From: Purpureocillium takamizusanense
Lineage: Eukaryota > Ascomycota > Sordariomycetes > Hypocreales > Ophiocordycipitaceae
Reading direction: 5' to 3'
Length of the DNA: 64,000 bases
Assembly (NCBI RefSeq): GCF_022605165.1
Contig: NC_063076.1
Location: 496,001-560,000 of the forward strand
The translations under genes were made by a program, and so were the position numbers. Positions 33,062 to 46,400 of the stretch are shown here, in pieces; positions within the stretch are counted from its first letter, which is position 1, and each line of letters opens with the position of its first letter. The notes below the pieces were generated by a model. The model was not told where the DNA came from. It ran no database searches and was given only the letters and a program-made list of their open reading frames with translations.

Positions 33062-33837
33062 ATGGCGCCCTCCGCACTCGACAACGCGAATCCCACGATT
33101 CTCAGCGCTTCGCAGCTGCCTACGCGCCAGAAGAAGGCGGCCCCTCGCAAGGGACCTGACACCAAGTTTGACGATGCGCTGTCTCGCCCGCCATACTTGT
33201 CGCGCCCGTTCTGCGACGTCGACGTGCCGTGGCCCTGTGGCGAAGTTGGAGACGACGGCTTCGCCGACGAGGCGATAGACGAGCAGGAAATCTATGGTGC
33301 GCAGCCACTCCCGTGATTCAGACGCGCACAATCCGTGCTCCGTGCCTCCCTGTCAGACGTGGGACGGCTTTTAGCAGCCCCCACGTTCCCTGGCGGCATC
33401 CGGCCTGCTCCGCTCTCGCAACGTCTCGTCTTGGCTCTGACCCTAACCACCCAACAGATTTGATATCCGACATATCGGACCCCGAACACCCTGTTTCACT
33501 CGGGCTGCTGTCCGTCGTCAACCTCCCGGATATCCATATAACCCCTTCACCGGCTCTCGGCGTGCCCGACTCCAACACCATAGTAAACGTGTCTGTAGAG
33601 CTGACGCCTACCGTCACACATTGCTCTCTCGCCACCGTCCTTGGTCTGGGTGTCAGAGTCAGACTGGAGCAGGTGCTGCCACCCAACTACCGCGTGGATG
33701 TCCGCTGCAAGGAAAACAGCCACACCCAGGACGATCAGGTCAACAAGCAGCTGGCTGACAAGGAGCGCGTTGCTGCAGCGCTCGAGAACGACACACTCAA
33801 GGGAGTCCTGGACAAGATGCTCGAGACATGCGTCTAG
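33062..33837 (+). CDS. CIA2: CIA2/MIP18 (FAM96) cytosolic Fe-S cluster targeting protein
   Basis: Two exons, 33062-33296 and 33458-33837 (161-bp intron, GTGCGC donor, CTAACCACCCAACAG acceptor side), encode 204 aa. The C-terminal DUF59/MIP18 domain is complete. ISDPEHPVSLGLLSVV starts it, the reactive-cysteine motif THCSLAT carries Cys134, and VRVRLEQVLPPNYRVDV and the alpha-helical end ADKERVAAALEND follow. In yeast and humans this protein forms the CIA targeting complex with Cia1 and Met18/MMS19, which inserts 4Fe-4S clusters into DNA polymerases, helicases and other apoproteins in the cytosol and nucleus. The N-terminal 75 residues are the usual variable extension. Confidence 0.95.
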
Positions 33838-36689
33838 GCCACGCCGGCAAACGCCGTACGGTCGACCCATGCAAGCGTGCCGGTGCGCTCCACCAACGCT
33901 CTTGTCGCCTGAAAATCGATGCCTTTGCTGTGGAAACGGTACGATTGTGACGACAAGTATACTAGACAATTTTCGCAAGTCGTCGTAACGTCGCCACGTG
34001 CCGAGCCCAAGCCGTCTACGACTTTTGCTACGTACTGCACTATGTACTAGCAGCGAAGAGTTGCAAGCGCAATCTCCGGGACATTCACAGTGCCGTGGTG
34101 GTGACGGCTCGGGCCGACTCACCGGCCCGGGGTTGAAGAGCTCCGCTCTCGGGTCGCTGACCGGGCTATGCAGCGTCCAACTCGAGCCCATCGGCAAATT
34201 TCGCTCGGAGATGGTTGGGAACAGGGGTTCGTCAAGTCTTCACCGAGGCTTGCCTGCTAAAGAGCAGCGATGATCCCTGCTTGAAATTTTGGCGAGGCAC
34301 GGTCTGCGCTGTGACACCCTTGGTGGGCGGCCTTTTGGATCTCCTTACATGTGCGCACATACAGCACCTGGCGGGCCGCATGCACCATCACGTACCATGC
34401 GGCGCACGTACCGGGTACCATCTCGTCAACGGTGGGCTCCGACTTGCTGGTTCGCGATGCAGGGCAATTCGTGTTGCGTGTCGGCCAACACGGTGAGCAA
34501 GGCTCCCCAAAGGCGGGAATTGATGTGACGCAGGCGAGCTGTGGATATGTTCCCCGGTACATACTCGGTGCATGGTCTGCACTGCTGGTACGAGGTAGAA
34601 CCGAAGCCGCCGTGGGAGGCGTCCGGATTGGCATGAGGATCACGGCATGTCGGGACGCAGTGCGAGGGAATATCCATCTGCGTGGGGGTAACGCAGGTAC
34701 AAATGGAGTCCTTGAGGATCGGTTCGCGAGTCATCCTCTTGTGGACTGGATTCAACGCCACACTATGGAGTACAAGACCAACCTACGGGTTGCGGGCGAT
34801 GTATGTACGGCACGCTATTCATGGGACTCACGCTACAATGAAGTCATACATGGAACGCGAAGCCCCATTGATGTGGCACGATTCGCAATTGTCTCTCGTT
34901 TGGAGCCGCCGCGCCGAACGAACACCTTGGCGTGTTGGCGTGGTCGCACAGCCTCGTGTAGGACTCTTGTTTGTATTCCTCGCGAGTCATCCACCACCAC
35001 CAGCCTTGTGGGGGTCAGTCCCCGACGAGAAGGCGCGCGCATCGTACTATATCGACCCGAGCCTGACTATCCCCGGGCGCGGGAAAGCGAGAGAGCGGTA
35101 AGACGCACGAGCCGATAGTTGTAGGTGCATGTCCATAACATGGCTTACTACACACTGACTACTTTTGCATACCCTGCCGTACCCCATGACAAGGATATAC
35201 CTATGACTACCATCTACGTACTTCGTACGTGCCACGATGATCCCGCGTGACGGGCGTAAGACAGATCTGCATCAGACTCCCCCGTCGCGCCCCCCCCCCC
35301 CCCCGGTCGTCGCACGGGCGAGTCGTGTTATGGCTTGCTTGCTTACTTGCTTGCTTGCTTGGCTCCCCACAAGATTCCCATTTCATCAATGAACACGAGA
35401 GGCGGGCGGTTCAGCGTCAGGTCAGATCAGGTCAGGTCCGGTCCGCGCTCAATCCCCAGTCATATGCCTGCCCTCCAACCCCAGTCCCTACCGTTTCGCA
35501 ACCTCCTCCTCCCCCTCCACCATGATGATGATAGGGGGAAAAAATTGAAACAAAAAGCAAGCAAAGGAAACCCTCCGAAAAGCAAAAAGCCAAAAAAACT
35601 CAAAAGGGGGAACTATCTACTTTGGTTTAGGTGTCCGCGAGCAGTATGGAGCGTGTCCCGCGCGCAGACACAGACACAGACACAGACACATACACATATA
35701 TCTCCGCGGCCCCAGAAGGACAAGGCGAAGAAAAGGGGAGAAAGTGCCCGGGAGTAGCACGTCAACGAAAGTCAAGGTACTAACTTACTCCGTACGTATC
35801 TACCAAACTTTCAGTCTGAAACGGACAGAGGGGAACTGGATCCGGGGGGAGGGGGGGGGCAAGGGGGAGCAACAACGCCCACCCCCCCTCCCCTCCCCAA
35901 CTGCCGGTGCGGTGCGGGAGGCACGCAACCCTCCTCCCCCGGACTGCTGGAAAACCGACGATATCTCTTTGTTCTGCCTACATTTGTTTCTTCCCCGGTA
36001 GTAACTGGTATGCCCCCTTACGTGCTGCTGCGCGCATGTGCGTGCATGCACCTAGCAGTCGCTGGGAGGACGCCGCAGTAAAGGCAAGCAAGCAGGAGCG
36101 CCGCCTACGAGACTACAGCAGCACACGCGTAACTGTAATTGTAGTGACGTGCGTCGCGGTTCCGGCAAAAGCGGCACGTGGGCCCCCGTACAATCGGACG
36201 AGACGCAATAGTAAGTGCCCCCCGTTCCGTTCTAGGAGATAGATACGGCGACCACGACCCCGCGGAGAGGCATAAACGCGTCCCGGCCGGCCGGGCGCCA
36301 TGTGGGATGGCGCAAAGGCGGTAGGCAACCCGACGTCGAAACGCCAACTTAAAAAGTCAACTGAACTACGAACTACAAGACGGCAAGCAGGGAAGGGGTC
36401 CCGCTTCACGTGGTGACTGACGGGTGATGGCGCACGTGCGATACGTAACTTATATGTACAGCTGAGACGCCATGGGCGTCTCGCATTGACGTCTTTTAAG
36501 ACTCCCGCTAGCCCGGCCAAGCCCGGCCCCATATCCCATCTCAGCTCGTGGCAAATCAACCGCTGCGGTCTCCCAAGTCCCGCTATATACATGAACGACC
36601 ATGTCATCCGTCATGCGAACCCCCCACGCCGAAGGCGCCATCGTCTAAAAAAAGAGTATTCGTGTCATGCAATCGGCCAAACCCAATCT
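33838..36689. other. Convergent spacer, no gene seen
   Basis: 2.85 kb between the stop codons of CIA2 and SNU114. No protein with recognisable features. It holds a C15 run (35290-35304), TTGCTTGC-type repeats (about 35337-35360), an A-rich block with CAGACA repeats (about 35550-35700), TACTTCGTA (35219-35227) and TACTCCGTA (35786-35794). Confidence 0.45.
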
Positions 36690-39600
36690 TTACATATCGC
36701 CCAACATGCCGCTCTCCATGAGGCTGCTGTAGAACTCGGGCTCCAGGAACGTCTTGACGCTCACGTCCTCGCTCAAGCCCTTGCGCCGCCTCGTCTTCAG
36801 CACAAAGTCTCTCGCCGTCGCCTGCGTCGACGCCGGCTGCAGCGGCCGGATGACCTGATCTCGGTCGAGCGGGTCGCCAGGCACGATGCTCCAGCTGTCG
36901 AACACAAGGCTGACCATGGAGCTCCCCTGCGTCTTGATCCGCAGATCTGTTTCGAAACCGAAGCTATCGATCACCGGCAGTAGGCCGTTGACGCGATAAA
37001 GGGGCGTCCCGGCGACGGGGCCGTCGGATAGCACATGGCCCCGCCGCCGGGCCAGCACGTTGTAGACCTCCATGTATGAATCTTCCGGCCCGGTGACTGA
37101 CACCGCATAGACAGGTTCCATGAGCCGCGGAGATGCCATGAGGAAGGACGAGTAGCAGGCCCGTCTAGAAGTGGGGATGATTTGACCACCGCCGCGATAA
37201 ATGGCTTCGTTGGCCAGCACCACGTCCGTAACCTTAAACTTGGTGTTTCGGATGGCTAGAAACTATCAGCACGGACTCTCGAGTCAGGACAAGACATAAC
37301 CAGATACTCACGTTCTTCACACAGGGGTCCCTCACGGGTGGCCCAGCTGAACCCCTGCCGGATCGATTCCCGTACGGTTCCTAGCAGCTTCTTGTCGATC
37401 TAGGGCGAGTCAGTCTTGCAGCCCATGCCAAATGCGATCACGGTACTTACCTCCGTCGGGAGCGTGTCATCCTGCAATATGTTGGGTCCCTTGTCCTCGG
37501 GGCCAAACGCCCAGATGCTGCGCGCTGCCAGCTTGTCCCAGCCGTGTGTCTCCTCGAAAAACTTGGCTGTCTTGCGGATGGGATCACGAATGTTGACTTT
37601 GCCCGTCTCAATGTCCGTCGAGATGCCCTTCTCTAACTGTTCCGCGACCATGGTGATTCTGTTCTTCTTGTTTGGTGTGATAGCATAGCACTTGGTCGCT
37701 GATGTCTCCACAACCGTCTCGCAGAAGCGTGTGACGGGATCCGAGACTTTGATGTCCATGTCTGCGTACAGCCGTCGCAAGTCGTGCAGGACACAGTCCA
37801 TGTACAGTTCGCCGGTGCCGAGCACAATGTGCTCACCCGACTCCTCCACCTTCGTGTTGATGAGAGGGTACGATTTTTGGACTTTGCGGAGACCGTCCAG
37901 CATCTTGGGCAGTTCTGACGGATTGATGGGCTCGACGGCGACCTTGAGGACGGATTCGGTGAAGTGGGTGACGGGGCGGAAGATGTGGGCGTCTTCGTCG
38001 TCTTCCAATCTCGGAGCCATGATCGTGGCAGACTTGACTATCGAGTTGTCGACACCGCCGAGAAGGACCAGGTTGCCGGAGGGGACGCCATCAGTTGGGA
38101 TGCTATATCGCGTTTCGCCAATGAATACCTCGCCCACCGACGCCATGACCATATCTTCCTCGTCGTCGAGCGAGTACCCTTCGCCCAAGACGCGTACAGC
38201 CATCCCAGGCCGTACCGTGCCGCTCAGTACGCGGCCAAAGGAGTAGAAGCTCTTGGCGTCAGATGTGCTGAACAGCTTTGTAACGTGCACAACCAAAGGC
38301 CCATCCTGGTCGCATTTAGACATCGACGCCGCAATCTTGGAGTCGAGCGGCCCTGTGTAGTATCTCTCTAGGTATCGCTGTGCGCCTTCGACGGGCGACG
38401 GAACGTGCTGCACAATCATGTCGACGAAGCCGTTAGACGGGCCGAAAAACTGCTCGCACACCAGTTTGAGGATGACCCTGGCGTCGGCCTTGTACTGTGA
38501 TGGCTTCAGCTGAATGCCTAGCTTTGCCAGCACGGTTTTCAGCTGTGCGGGACTGTCGCTGATGGAGTGCGTGAACAGCTTGTAGATGGGTTCCAGGATG
38601 AAGTGGAGGAACGATCTGGAAGCGCCGTCCTCTACGGGCTTCCGGGTGAAGTTGCGTTTCCTAGGGTTGAAGAAGACGTCTCCCCACAGCCGCTTCGCGA
38701 GGTCATCTGCGTTCAGGCCACCGTATTGCGCAGCGTACATCTTGGCAAAGGACTGAATGGTGAAGCACCAGCCAAAATCGGTACACGCGAAGAGCACGTT
38801 GCCCCTTTCCGGGCTGATCCGCTTCAAGGACGCCGTGGTGGGAGCTGTATTTGTGATGATGGTGTTGACCTCTTCGACAACATGCTTGAGCTTAAAGTAG
38901 GCGTCTCTGGGTGGGAGCTTCAGTTCCAGAATGAGTCGGTCCATCTTGTTGATGATGAGGGTTATGGGAATGTCCTCGAGGACGGCGTGCTTGATGATTT
39001 GCTCCGTGTTGACCTGCACGCCCTCAACGACGTCGACGACCAGGCACACACCATCGGCCAGGCGAATCGCGGCGGCCACTTCGTCGACAAAATTGACATG
39101 GCCCGGCGTGTCGATGATGTTGACGAGATGTGACTTGCCCTTGGTGCTCTGCAAGACAAGACTCATGGGCGCCGCCTTGATCGAGATGCCCCGCTCGCGC
39201 TCGAGCAGGTGCGTGTCGGTGTACCGGAGCTTTTCGTCGCGCTTCCTCCCGGACCTCTTGTCCAGTCTCTCGGCGATGTCGTGCGTCTCCATGACCAACA
39301 TGTCCATGAATGCCGTCTTTCCGTGGTGTAGATGTCCTGCCAGCACAACATTTCGCGTTTGCTCGGGAAAGTTCATTAAATCGGTCATGAAGGTACGGTC
39401 GAAGAAGACGGGTGGCAGGTCGGCCTCCTCGATGTTGAACTTCTTGACCTCGACGGGCGCAATGATGGGTTCCGTCAGGGGCTGTGCGTCCACTTCCTCG
39501 ACGCGCGTGTCGACATCCTCGCCATATACCTGCTCAGCGGTCGGGTAGTACTGCTTGTCCTCGTGGAGGATGACGGCGTTTGACGGGCCATCTGCCGCAG

Positions 39601-39864
39601 GTCAGCAACCGGTTCCAGGGCCAAGCCGTGACAATTGCAACGTACCATCAACCTCCATAAGCTCCTCTCCGACTCCGGTGGCCTGCTCGGGCTCCGAGTC
39701 GTAGACATAGTCGCCAGCATCAACGCCTGCCTCGGACGCCTCCTCGGACGCGGCCTCCTCGCCGATGAAGTTGCCGAACCTGCGTTGAGGCTGCGTCAGC
39801 TTTCATAATCTGTAGCCATTGAATAGCGCGCGCAAGCTTCTTACTCGTCGTAGAGATCATCCAT
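36690..39864 (-). CDS. SNU114: U5 snRNP GTPase Snu114 (EFTUD2/Cwf10 orthologue)
   Basis: Five exons (39845-39864, 39646-39779, 37451-39591, 37312-37399, 36690-37255) encode 982 aa, the expected length. An acidic N-terminus ([15 protein letters not shown]) leads into an EF-2-like GTPase. The motifs are P-loop GHLHHGKT (137-144), DTPGH (212-216) and NKMD (266-269). EF-2-type domains II-V follow, with [14 protein letters not shown] and the conserved [19 protein letters not shown]. The C-terminus ends [17 protein letters not shown]. The first coding exon has only 20 bases, and introns at both ends join in frame. Snu114 with Prp8 and Brr2 controls U4/U6 unwinding and spliceosome disassembly in the nucleus. 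It shares its 1.28-kb upstream region with ERG10. Confidence 0.97.
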
Positions 39865-41145
39865 ATTGCTGGTGACGGATGTTGCGCGCCGAGAGGTTGC
39901 TTGGCTCGCCGCAATGCAAGTTCGCGACTGTCGCACGTCACCCGTCGCGCTGGAGCTTCCTGTAACTTTTTCGTCGCGACCAGTTCCAAGGCTGCGTCAC
40001 GTGCGGGCCATCTGCAAGGCTGGGCAGACAAGTGTGGCGCCCTGCGCATGGTTGGCTGGCAGATGTGGCGCGAAGGCGTTGGCGAGGTCGGAGGCTGGGG
40101 CGTAAATCCACTGAGCGCGGGCGACATCCACTAGAGCCCAGGTGTCCCCAGGGGTCGCCGGGGCGTCTGCCGACTGCGGCGGGCCAGTGCTGCCTCTCCC
40201 CCACCGCCTTCCAGTGCGTTTAGCTTACTGTACGTGGTGCCAAAGGTCGCACAACAGCGTTGCCGCTCTATCGTCGACCAGGATGGGACTGCCTTATCGC
40301 AGCGTTGACCCAACAAAATATGGAAGTCGATGAACAAGCAGTTACGGGCAGAAGGGAAGATGTCCCCGCATCATGATCTAGATGGCACAACACCCGGAGA
40401 TTGAGGGCGTTTCTAGCCCTGGCTCGGCAACTCAAGATAAAGCCGCGCGGTCCACAGAGATTGATAACAGGGGGGCGTCCAGAATTGGCGCAGAGGCCAG
40501 ACGAGGGCCGCATTGGCGGCGCTCAGAGACCTCAGAGCGGCACTGCCATTTTATATGTATTTATCAGCAGTTCAAGGTGCATCGGCAGGGTCCCAACGCC
40601 TGGTGTAGGTCGAGCAAGATTTCACCGCAGACTTCAACTTTATAGGTGTTTCCCACTTGTGGAACGCGCACGTCTAGCATGGCACTTATCAAGCCACCGG
40701 GCTGAGATTTCAGCATTTGGACACGAGGAAGCGCTGTCTCGTTGACGGATGAAGATGGTGCCCCATGGACGCCACTGTTTTTGTAGGTGCTGCCATGTCA
40801 TGGGAACGAACGCACAGTGTTGATGGGTCGGTGGCCAACTACAAAGTAAAGTACGAAGTATACTGTATAGTAACAGAACCGCTGCCTGTCTGTGGCCATC
40901 GGCCTCTTAAAGCGCCAATGGCGCTAGCCCCCCTCGGGCTCAGATTACTGCTACAAGCTTAGTATCCGCACCCTGCGCGCATTCGGCTCCGCCTTCACTT
41001 TTTGAAGCTCCCGCCCCGTCCCCACGCCGCCCCGTCTCTTCTTCCCCTTGGATGCGAAGCGTGCCGTCCCTCTTCCTCTCCAACACGCTGTTATCCCCCA
41101 ACCCTTCCATCTAGCGTCACCGGCTCGAGCGCTCACGAAAACGCC
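39865..41145. promoter_or_regulatory. Divergent upstream region of SNU114 and ERG10
   Basis: 1,281 bp between the two start codons, transcribed outward in both directions. The ERG10 side ends in a pyrimidine-rich leader (about 41030-41110). A TACGAAGTA copy lies at 40852-40860. No specific sterol-response site could be assigned by eye. Confidence 0.5.
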
Positions 41146-42566
<1,421 letters not shown>

Positions 42567-43437
42567 CTCGGCCACCACCATGCGCAGACAGCGAGGCTGT
42601 AACGACTACATGAGCCATGCCGGACAGAGACATGTTTGGAGCAAATGTGCACCCCAGATTCTTTTCTGAGTCAAAAGTGATGTCGCAGCACGGCTTATGC
42701 ATACATAGCATATAAACATTTAATTGAAGTAAACTTTTGGCCTCGGTCTCAGCTATAACTGTACTCCATAATTAGCATGTCCCGATGGGCTGATGGCGAG
42801 GACAACAAAGATGGCCCCTCTCCGGGCTCAAAGGCGCACGCACGCACGCACACAGACACACAAGCACACAAACCTAGCATACGTGACTGCTTCGCCATAG
42901 CCACACATTCATGACAAGTCTTTGTATTTGCTCCTCCTAGAATACACGCAAATCAAACAGGAAAAATCAGTGCTGTTGGTCTCATGCGCCATCCTCGCAC
43001 CGGGGTATAGAACCCACGCCGCCTCCGCCGCTGCTTCTTCCACTCCCTCATGTGGTCGTCCACCGCGATCGTTCGCAACAAGAAGAAGCGGGCGACCCTG
43101 CTGCCCCCTTTCATTTTCTTTCCCTAGCCTATAGACACGCAAACGCGGAAATGCGCAATGACAACGAAGAAGATGGGAGTATAAAAGAGTCCGAGACTGG
43201 AAGGAAATCATGAACAAGCTGCGGTCCACCACGCGCCCCCCTATCAAAAGACGACGTCCCCCATCATAGCAAGCAGAGTCACAAAGCCCAAGCTGTAACC
43301 ACGCCCGTGCACAAAGACGACTTGATCTCGGAAAACGCAAGAAATAGAAGAAAGGTGGGAAACACCAGATATCCACAGCTCCAAACATGGTTCATCCTAA
43401 TGGACCTCGCCAGTCCCGCCTGTCCGCGCTGCCGTGC
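42567..43437. other. Convergent 3' spacer ERG10/SIN3
   Basis: 871 bp between two stop codons. It includes a moderately AT-rich part (42700-42780) and a CACGCACGCACACAGACACAC repeat (about 42838-42870). No gene seen. Confidence 0.5.
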
Positions 43438-46400
43438 TTAATCCGTCTCACCATCAGCCCCCGCGCTCGGCGGCACGATGGCCTCCTCTTTCCACTTCTT
43501 GAGAATGTTGTTGTACTCGCGCACATAATCCGAGTTCATGCCCTTGGCCCACGGCGGGTTGTGGACAAACTTCTCCATAAGCTTGCTCTCGCGCGCGTTG
43601 CTGAGCTTTTCGCGGTGCTCACGTTTCTCGGGCGACTTGGATGACTGGTCGTAGACAAAGTACTCGGACGTGCCAGGCGCCCAGACCATCTTGGAACTCT
43701 TGAGGCAGATGCTCGTGGTCAGGTTCTCGCTATAGGCGACCGGCTTCGGGATGTGGTCCTCATCCGACTCGTTGTCGCCCGAGGGCATGTTCCGCGTGAG
43801 CACTACCTTTTGCAGTTTGGACCGCGGGATGCCTTCGGTCGGCTCGACGCGGATAAACGACGAGATGTAGTACTGCCAGCGCTCTCGCATCTGCATTTCG
43901 TCCATGTAGAAGGTGGTCTCGTTGCGCTGCAGCCAACGGACAGTGGCTTCGGCCTTTGAAGGAAACTGCGTGATTGTCAGGATAGAGTCTCTCAACAGGC
44001 ATTTTACAGGACTTACCCAGCAGATGACAAATATGTCTCCATCCTTGACGCACTTCTCGGCAAACTTGCGCGCACTTATCTCCGTCTGGTAGCTCGTCTC
44101 CTCCTTCTCGCGGTTCGTGAAGTACTGCTGGATCAGGTCCGGCGTCTTCTCCTTGGCGTCGGTGCTGCTGCATGTGAGCGCGAGGCGGCACAAAGTCTTG
44201 AGCTGATCTTGGATGGTGTACAGCTTCCAGCCGTTGCGAAGGTAGTAGTGACGCAGCACCTCCTGGTACCGCGTCTCCTCCACGTCACCCGTGATGTAGT
44301 CCTCGATGAGCTCGAGGGTTTTGGCCCAAAACTTGTCAGGCTCGTCCTGGTTGCCAAAGTAATTCATCACGGAGTCGGAGAAGCCGAGGTCACGCGCCGG
44401 CTTGGGGCGGCCCAGGCGGTCAATCTCGCTGGCCACGGCATCCTTGCAGTTCTTCAGCTCGGCAAGTCTCTTGTAGACGGTCTGCAGGATGCTGAAGAAG
44501 ACGAATATGGTCTGGTTCGCAAAGAAGTTGTACCAGGGACGGGGGAAGAAGCCGTCGGCCTTGAGCTCGCCATCGGCGTTGATAAGGGCGTCGTCGCCGC
44601 CAACCACCACGGGCTTGGGTACGGTCGGTATCCAGCGCTCGTTGGACACCTCGGGCGCCGCGTTCTCGTCGGGCGCATCGGGCATCTCCTCATCGTTGCC
44701 CGAGCCGACATCGGGGGTGGTCTCCTTGCTGCCAGACGCCGCGCTGTCCTCCTTTTGGCTACGGGGCTTGCTGCCGTTGCGACCCGGGTCGAGAACGCCT
44801 CGAAGGAGGTCTCCCTTCCTGCCGGTGCGCTTGCTGCGACCGTTGGTGAGCTCGGCAGGCGTAGCGTCCTCGGCCTCTTCCTCGGCAGAGTCGGGCGGAA
44901 GCTTGGGGATCCGCTCCTGAACGAGGTCCTCGTTGAGGTCGAAGAAGCCGCTGATGAAGGACTCGAAGAAGTCCAGCAGCCTCTCCTTCTCCTGGGCGCT
45001 GTGCTGTCCGCTGTGCATGGGGTACAGCATCATGAGACGAAGCAGGTCGAGGATGAGGCCCTTGTCGCCAAAGTCCCAGACCAGCTGGTGCCGCGGTGCC
45101 TTGCCTTGAAGAGCGCGCTCGCGGCGCTGCTCCTCGTGCTTCGTCTTGATGACGTCGACCAGGTGCTTCGCGGTGAGGTTGCGCTTGTCGTTGCTCTTAA
45201 CCAAGATGCCCATGTGGTCGAGGCTCTTGAGGTACATGTGCTCCGTCTGGACGTGCCACACCTTTTCCCACTCTCGCTGCGAAAAGCGCCATTCTTCGTC
45301 CTTTTGCTTCATGCGGGCAAGGAGGACCGGCACCACGTCGAATGGGTGCGCAAACATGTCGTTGACAACCTCCATGCCCTTCTCGCCGTAAATCTTCTTG
45401 CAGATGCGCTTGAAGATGGAGGTGCTCTGGCCGGCCAGCGCCGTTTGCAGGTGGAAGCTCTCCCGCTCGTGCGTGTTCATGGCCAGCATCTGCTGGGCAA
45501 TGGGCTCGAGCAGCTGAATGCACTTGAGGTTGATTTCAATGTTGAAGTCGTAATCGTGGCGTTCCTCCTCGATGCGGTGCAGGCCTTCCTCGAACTGGTT
45601 CTTACGATGTGCCACGAAGCCAGAGTCCTCGCTGGCCCACGTCGGGTGCGATGCCCACTGGTCATTCAGCACCGAGTTGCAAAGCTCATCCCTACCGCTG
45701 CACGGCTTGAGGCGCTCCCTCTTGGGCAGTAGCCTGTAGCTGGGGCCGTAGCCGCGGCAGTTGCTGAGGGACAGCTTCTCCGTAGGCGGCTCGGGCCGGT
45801 TGTCGACCATGACGTCGCCAGACTCAACGCCAACAAACGTCTTCCAGAACTGCAGGAGATCTGGGTTGGCCGAGATGAACAGCGCTCCCTTGTGGAAGAG
45901 CGTGTTCTTGTCGATGATGTTTTGGCTGAAGAGGTTGCACAGCTTCAGGAACTCGTTCATCGAAGACCGGTTGCTAAGGTACTTCTTGACGCGTTCAAAA
46001 AACGCAATCTCTTCCTGGCTGGAATGGCCAGAGGATCGGGGCGGGTAAGGCTCAGGCATCACTGGGGTCAAGGTCGGCTCGATGGCAGACGCGTCCGCAA
46101 CAGCACGAGCGTGGCTCAACTTGGGTCGCTTGTTGCCGTTGACAGCTGGCTGCGGAAGTCGGCTGTTGGCTTCGGCCAGCAGCGCGTCTGCAGCCTGGCT
46201 CTGCTTGTCTGCACGAGGACGCTTCTTGTCCTTGCTCGCGCTTGCGGGGGGCGCAAAGCTGCCCAGAGGCGGCATTTTCTGGCCATCCCTCGCGCCAGGC
46301 TGGGGTGTATGGCTGGGACCGGCGGGCATGGCCTCGTCGGTACGCGCTCCGCCCTTGGCCTGGCCGGCGGACTCTGGCAGGAACTGTTTGAAGTCTTCCA

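Noticed and set aside
34351..35118. Plus-strand 255-codon frame between CIA2 and SNU114
   Set aside because: No domain, poor codon bias compared with neighbours, and comparable open frames on both strands.
44209..45732. Plus-strand open frame of 507 codons antisense to SIN3
   Set aside because: It is a mirror of the codon-biased SIN3 exon. It has V/L/R/H-rich composition and no recognisable features.
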